From NCBI GenBank assembly GCA_000711775.1, contig ARYC01017211.1:62001-126000 (forward strand): 64,000 nucleotides of DNA. The letters are read 5' to 3'. Shown here piece after piece: positions 59,400 through 64,000 of this stretch (its first letter is position 1; every line of letters starts with the position of its first letter). Origin of the DNA: Oxytricha trifallax (lineage: Eukaryota; Ciliophora; Spirotrichea; Sporadotrichida; Oxytrichidae). The position numbers and the translations under genes are program-made. The notes under the pieces were generated by a model, which worked only from the letters and a program-made list of their open reading frames with translations, made no database searches and had not been told where the DNA came from.

Positions 59400-59595
59400 A
59401 GTCATTTGACCTGGAGTAATTTTCATTTATAGAGGAAAATATACGCATTTGACCATTTGACCCATTTGACCTCGGATTTTTTGTCAATTAATTATGATAT
59501 TATTATAATATTTTAAAACTAATTTAATTCATTTTATTTAAAAAAAATGACCATTTGACCCATTTGACCTACTTGACCTGGGTTATTTTATGGTC
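59400..59595. repeat. TTGACC repeat clusters in the left arm
   Basis: Eight TGACC units, mostly TTTGACC: one near 59405, three in GCATTTGACCATTTGACCC and onward (about 59446-59475), four at about 59549-59580. The right arm has the complement (about 61138-61330). Their spacing of 8-9 bp resembles iterons bound by replication initiators. Confidence 0.7.
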
Positions 59596-59723
59596 AAGTG
59601 ATTAGAGTATATTTATATATTATATTTATAATAATCATTTGAATATTTCATTAAATGGAGGAATAATCTCTTTAATACAAATGTTCTTTCTTCTGAGATA
59701 GTAATAATTTCTCTCATTTCACA

Positions 59724-60987
59724 ATGAACTATAAATTGTATCACTTTTACGAGTGCCATTATCCATACGGTCCCGAAAACTCAGAATCAATTACTAATAG
59801 GATTAAGGAAATAAGTGATAGAATTGAATCAGTTAGCGTTTATCAAGATGTGTAAGATGAAAAAGAATACCTTGAAATCTCATGCCATAAAATTACTAAG
59901 GGACTTCATAAAAATCATTTCAAGCAAACTAATAGCCTAGGAACCAAGATTCTGAATCAGTTAAACATTAAAATAACGATCTCTGTTAAAAAGAGTCTCT
60001 AAGATCTTTTGGCAACAAATCATGAAGTTATATTAATATCCGGAGATTAGGATAGTTTTGCATAAAGTAAAGCTAGATTTATGAGTATTACTGGTTCTAA
60101 TGCTAGCTCCTCTCTTGCACCATCAAAAACTAAGATAGAAATGTTGAATGAGTTCACAGGTCTGCTAAAAAGTGGGGAAAAAAATTCATAGTCATAATCT
60201 GTCAGACTATATTTAGATGTACTGGAGCAAGAATAGTGACTTGGTGTAGATCTAAGAAATTGAATGCAGATTGAGAGGACTTTTGAGGATGATGGCTGGG
60301 TCAGGACTGCTTCAGAGAAAACAAATTCCAGTTCTAGAATCATTACATACATTAGTCATTAAGAACATTGAGAAGTACAATGATCGAAAGATACCAAGAT
60401 AGGAGCAGTTTGAGAAATGGGGTTATAGTGAAGTTGTAAATGCCCAAATCAAAGTAATAATAGAGAGGAATGATCCTAAGAAATGTTGTGTTTGGCTCTA
60501 TGGGAAAGCAGATACAGGAAAGTCAAGTATTGTCAAGATGCTCTAACAAATCTTTGTGTGCGATGTACTCTAAGAAGGCTAATTCTACTTCAAGCTCCAA
60601 ATCATACCAGTAAAGTTCCATCCTCAGATTGTTCTCAAGGATGAGATGAACGACAGACATTTCTTTACCAAGGATAAGGTAGCGAAGAAGATAAGACTAC
60701 TTGAAGGGAATGGATACTCAACCGAGGTGAAGTAAGGCGAGGTGTAGTTAGAGTATATAGACAGTGTAGTAGTGATCACCACAAATTTCTTGCCACTAGA
60801 TAATCTTGAAGATATCGACAGAGAGGCCTTCAAAGCCAGATGCCATTTGATCGACCTCACAGATGTGTAGAAATGCGAGAACTTGAAGTTGCCATTTGAC
60901 ACAATTGACTTGCAAAAGTACTTTATGACTCGCTTAGAGGAAGGAGAAATGATTGAGAGCAACTCCTAAGAAAAGAAGTCATAATGA
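59724..60987 (+). pseudogene. Rep-like superfamily-3 helicase, one frameshift
   Basis: ATG at 59724 opens a frame of about 150 codons; a one-base shift in the A-run near 60178-60184 leads to the second frame, ending TGA 60985-60987, total about 420 residues. The C-terminal half has the SF3 helicase motifs in order: Walker A GKADTGKSS (near 60502), Walker B IVLKDEM (near 60633), motif C VVVITTNF (near 60772) and the Arg-containing AFKARCHLIDL. This arrangement is typical of Reps of small circular single-stranded DNA replicons and of relatives in plasmids and transposons. I could not find the HUH nickase motifs in the N-terminal half. Confidence 0.78.
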
Positions 60988-61521
60988 GAAGACAGCGTGA
61001 TTGGTATTTGAGACGAGACACTGAGTGAAAGAGGGATACTTTGTGCACAATTTAAAAGCCATTTTCTGTAATTATTTATCTAATATCTCTATACACTTTA
61101 AATTGTCTTTAAATTTTATAAATATACTCTAATCACTTGACCATAAAATAACCCAGGTCAAGTAGGTCAAATGGGTCAAATGTTTTTTTTTTATATATTA
61201 ATTAAATTAGTTTTAAAATATTATTAATAATATCATAATTAATTGACAAAAAATCCGAGGTCAAATGGGTCAAATGGTCAAATGCGTATATTTTCCTCTA
61301 TAAATGAAAATTACTCCAGGTCAAATGACTAATTTATGAGAAGAAATCAAGTCAAGCATTGAGAACCCACGGCGAGACATCAGGAACATGACGGTAAGTC
61401 CTTATGACCAAATTTTATTTAGGAGCTACTGTAATTAGGGGCAGTTATGATATCTTTGAATTAATTAATTTATTTCTATTTCTCAGATTTCCTATTTTTA
61501 TCTATTTTATCAATAATTAAT

Positions 61522-61569
61522 GCTCCTAATTAAGTACTAGCATTTTAGGAGTTGCTCCTAATTAAGTAC
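61522..61569 (+). promoter_or_regulatory. GCTCCTAATTAAGTAC repeats, right pair
   Basis: Copies at 61522-61537 and 61554-61569, the second preceded by AGGAG. See the left pair. Confidence 0.6.
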
Positions 61570-61781
61570 GTATCAAATTAAATTTGAAAAAATGAAACTA
61601 TAACATAAGAAATTGATATCAATCTCTCAAGTATGAAACCAGTTCTCAAAACCTTCTCCATATCCTTCTTAGAGGTTGACCTCATATAGAATGCCCATAT
61701 TTAATAGTAAGTATTACAATAGTATATAATTGAAATCAATAAACTTAAATTTGAATATAATTTCTTATATCTGTAAACAGG

Positions 61782-62635
61782 ATGGAGTCAAATAATGATG
61801 AAATTAAAAGAGTATAAGGACAAGAATTGATTCAAAGATTTAGAAGCAAGGATGATTTACACCGCTACCTGGTGCAGAAAAGTAAAGAACTCATAGTAAC
61901 TAATCTTTATTATGTAGTTGGTTTGTTCTTGCCAATGATGGAAGGTACTAAAATTTCATTTCTAAGGGCGATACTCTGCGAAGAGAAGAAAGCATTGAAA
62001 ACTTAAGATGTAAAGTTTGCAGAGATTCCAAACTATCCAGAAATCTCAGTGACTAACTTATATGATGATGCTATAAATGACCCAGAGGTTTCGCAGTACC
62101 TGCCTACTAAGAGGCAGTTCTCAAACAATCTACCTGAAAGAAACTATTTCTTTGGCATCCTTGCAACAATTAAAGCTGATTATTTGAAAGAAATGATTCA
62201 AAAATCTCATAAAAAAAAAGATACAGCATCTCTTCGAAGATAAGGACAAGCAAGGGATTAAGATAAGTGAGAGCTGGCTATCAGAGCTGCAGAAGCACCC
62301 TTATATTTCAAGTAAGTTTTTAGCTTAACTCTTTTGAAAAATCTGGTACTGGCATCTTCTTGATGAAGGAATAGAGCAAGCTTCACAAAAGAGCGAAAGT
62401 CGCAAACAAATACGAAGTTAACAAAAGACTTTATTCAAATATTTAGAATCCAGAGTCAATGATTATAGATTTTAAAGATGGCATCAAGCGAAAAAAGCTT
62501 TACTAAATATTTTTTTTATGTATGTTTGCCTTGTTTTAAAATTTACTTAATTCTTTAAATTAAACCTTGGAGGAGATTAGCAATATGTCGAAAAAAGAAG
62601 GAAAGCTTGCTAAAGTAAAAGATCTTAAAATGTGA
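61782..62635 (+). pseudogene. TBE-5 '22-kDa' gene, frameshifted
   Basis: ATG at 61782 (MESNNDEIKRVQGQELIQ). The 36-nt intron 1 lies at 61882-61917 (GTAAAG...TATGTAG). Exon 2 is clean through IPNYPEISVTNLYDDAIN and ERNYFFGILATIK, then shifts at an A9 run near 62212 and again nearby. Intron 2 remains near 62311 but its 3' end is mutated (TTTTGA where others have TATAG). The C-terminal part is diverged but ends in the usual ATG-TGA at 62630-62635. Confidence 0.85.
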
Positions 62636-62644
62636 CTAATTTAC

Positions 62645-64000
62645 TCATTAACTTAGCTCTAATACTTATTTATATACATTTATTCTCCTTCCTTAGCACA
62701 CTTTTAAACCAACTAATTATCTACTCTCTTTGCTTAACTTTTAATAAAATCAACTGTATCAATAGTTAGGTCAATGAATCAAGTGGTATATAAAAGTTTG
62801 GGGGGCAAAATCTGAACCGAATAATTTTTATAGTTAAAATTAGATGGCGCTTGCCTTTTCCAAATCAAATTAATGTCGAAGAACACGAAGAACCTATTTA
62901 TGATTACGAGGGATTTCTCTATATTTTTGAAAACACACAAAATAAGTCTCAGATTTATCATAAAAGTACATTTTTCCCCCATATTTTTATGTTTTATTTT
63001 AACAATTCCAAACTGTATAACTTACTCAAATTGTTGTTAATAAGTAATCTGAGCACATATCCAAAAATTGTATGATCATTTAAAATAATAAATGTTATAT
63101 AAAATTAAATTGTATATATATTATTACTTATTAACAAGAATTTGAGGAAATTATTTAGTTTGGACTTGTTTAAATTAAACATAAAATATGGGAAAAAATA
63201 TAAAAAAATTATTTAATTTTTTTAAATCATAAATCTGAGACTCATTTTGTGTGTTATCAAAACTAAAGAAAAACCCTTCTTAATCAAAAATAGTTTCTTC
63301 GAGTTCTTTGACATTAATTTTTTTGTAGAAGGTATGCCAACTTATTTAAATTATAAAAAATTATCTGGTTCAGATATTTTCACTTCGGTTTAGATATTTC
63401 CCCCAAGTTTCTTGTAATGACCTTTTAATATACTCCAGTATAATTTTTATTATTAAACTGTGGACTGTAGGGTACATTGAAAACTGTCGTTATTCTAAGT
63501 TTTTCATAACTCTTCCTTGTTTCTTTAGTCTTATGAACAGAAAGATTATCAACGAATAATATAATCTATTATTCAGGGTATTTCTCTATCAGTTGCACTA
63601 AAAAATTTATATACTGCTCTGAGTTAATTGAACTAGGATGAGAATGAAATAAGTTTCCAAACCAGCATCCTCGCTAATACCTCCAAGAATTTCAATTGTT
63701 TATACCTTGAATTTCTAGTCATTTACTTCTATAATACTATGTCTCTTATACCAAGACTTCTAGAGGTAAGTGTTTAAGGTAAACACAGCCTAGTCAACAT
63801 CTATAGACTTAATTTTATTCTGTTAGACTCTCTGTATTTAGTTATATATATAATTTAGGTTATTGTTGTAAAATGGCAGAGTGAAATCAATAACTCTCTT
63901 GATACGATTCGCATCTGTTCGATGCAATTTTGTTTATAAATACTTGTAACTTTGAAAAAAATCTTCAACTCAGGGACTGACGATGAAACATAGGGGAGCC
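62645..64000 (-). pseudogene. TBE-5 transposase, interrupted, 5' end beyond the window
   Basis: Stop TGA 62647-62645, 10 bp from the convergent 22-kDa stop. The C-terminal part is split by a 605-bp foldback element (62800-63404). Upstream, the region of the second catalytic Asp (complement of GAAAGATTATCAACGAA near 63540) and the preceding segment are present with frameshifts. Confidence 0.85.
62800..63404. mobile_element. G-run foldback element, member 2 (6-bp duplication)
   Basis: Left end GGGGGGCAAAATCTGAACC; right end, inverted, GGGGGAAATATCTAAACCG. Arms of about 180-200 bp. Flanked by AAGTTT (62794-62799 and 63405-63410), which is single in the TBE-3 transposase. Open frames inside (62851-63075 +, 62779-62982 -) come from the arms; differences between arms are mostly amino-acid changing, so no gene is called. 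Confidence 0.82.

Larger units (their letters stand above)
59217..61513 (+). mobile_element. Rep-helicase element with ~400-bp inverted repeats
   Basis: 2297 bp. The left arm 59217-59617 and right arm 61117-61513 are inverted copies, almost perfect, starting TTGATAAAATAGATAAAAAT. Both sides are flanked by TA (59215-59216, 61514-61515), a possible target duplication. Each arm carries about eight TTGACC/TGACC repeats. The only gene is a Rep-like helicase. It is inserted between the 16-bp repeats of the TBE-5 intergenic region. Confidence 0.85.
58120..64000 (-). mobile_element. TBE-5: telomere-bearing transposon, truncated by the window
   Basis: Left end CAAAATCCAAAACCCC after an AAT triplet (58117-58119), with the subterminal block AGCGCTTTGATTTGTAGGG. 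Orientation is reversed: zinc-finger/kinase gene (-), 22-kDa gene (+), transposase (-, running off the window). A 2.3-kb Rep-helicase element lies in its divergent intergenic region and a 605-bp foldback element in its transposase. Confidence 0.95.

Noticed and set aside
59724-60180. HUH nickase domain at the N terminus of the Rep-like protein
   Set aside because: Expected by analogy, but I could not identify a convincing His-hydrophobic-His motif and downstream Tyr motif.
60047-60962. Minus-strand frames of 101 and 112 codons
   Set aside because: They lie opposite the Rep-helicase gene, whose plus-strand translation has ordered SF3 motifs; the minus frames are shadows.
59121-61575. The 16-bp GCTCCTAATTAAGTAC repeats as termini of the Rep element
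   Set aside because: They are in direct, not inverted, orientation on both sides and lie outside the inverted arms; they fit better as split TBE-5 promoter repeats.
62779-63075. Overlapping frames on both strands, one repeated in both arms of the foldback element
   Set aside because: Arm-to-arm differences mostly change amino acids, so there is no sign of selection for coding.

Overview
This window looks like germline (micronuclear) DNA of a spirotrich ciliate of the Oxytricha/Stylonychia type. It is very AT-rich. TAA and TAG are read as glutamine and only TGA stops: long frames with Tc1/TBE transposase, zinc-finger, kinase, OTU and integrase motifs exist only under that code. C4A4 (G4T4) telomere-type repeats cap four complete or near-complete transposons and one window-truncated one, which is the hallmark of TBE elements (telomere-bearing elements). 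Introns are tiny (24-43 nt). I see no rRNA, tRNA, CRISPR array or bacterial signal.

Layout. (1) 1-14.3 kb is one copy of a segmental duplication whose other copy is 50.1-58.1 kb; both carry independent insertions. Copy 1 holds a GGGTAATGG foldback element (1167-1755), the decayed TBE-1 (2268-11979) and a 1.45-kb palindrome. Nested inside the TBE-1 zinc-finger/kinase gene is a second complete TBE-like transposon, 'element A' (5451-10723). It has the same three genes but no telomeric ends, and it is itself interrupted by a 1.23-kb palindrome. (2) 14.6-15.9 kb is a short TBE remnant (TBE-4). (3) 16-22 kb is AT-rich DNA with short coding-like pieces, most on the minus strand and one starting with a signal peptide, as expected of macronuclear-destined segments (MDSs) separated by internal eliminated sequences (IESs). 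(4) 22.8-31.7 kb is a Ginger/Polinton-like DNA transposon with ~240-bp inverted repeats, a 6-bp target duplication, a Gypsy-type integrase and an OTU cysteine protease; TBE-2 (26362-30472) is inserted in its OTU gene. (5) 33.4-50 kb contains host-like coding pieces (multi-span membrane proteins, secreted proteins) and several foldback elements. (6) 50.1-58.1 kb is copy 2 of the duplication with TBE-3 (51651-56887), whose transposase is intact. (7) From 58.1 kb to the window end is TBE-5. A 2.3-kb element with 400-bp inverted repeats and a single Rep-like superfamily-3 helicase gene sits in its central promoter region.

Within each TBE the gene order is: ~40-kDa DD34E transposase facing a convergent '22-kDa' gene (stops 6-10 bp apart), then a divergent '57-kDa' C2H2 zinc-finger/protein-kinase gene. 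The 22-kDa gene carries two minute introns at positions conserved even in the distant element A. Most genes are broken by frameshifts. The intact ones are the 22-kDa genes of TBE-2 and element A and the transposase of TBE-3.

All calls rest on reading the sequence by eye; boundaries of elements with visible target duplications are good to a base or two, those of MDS-like pieces are approximate.
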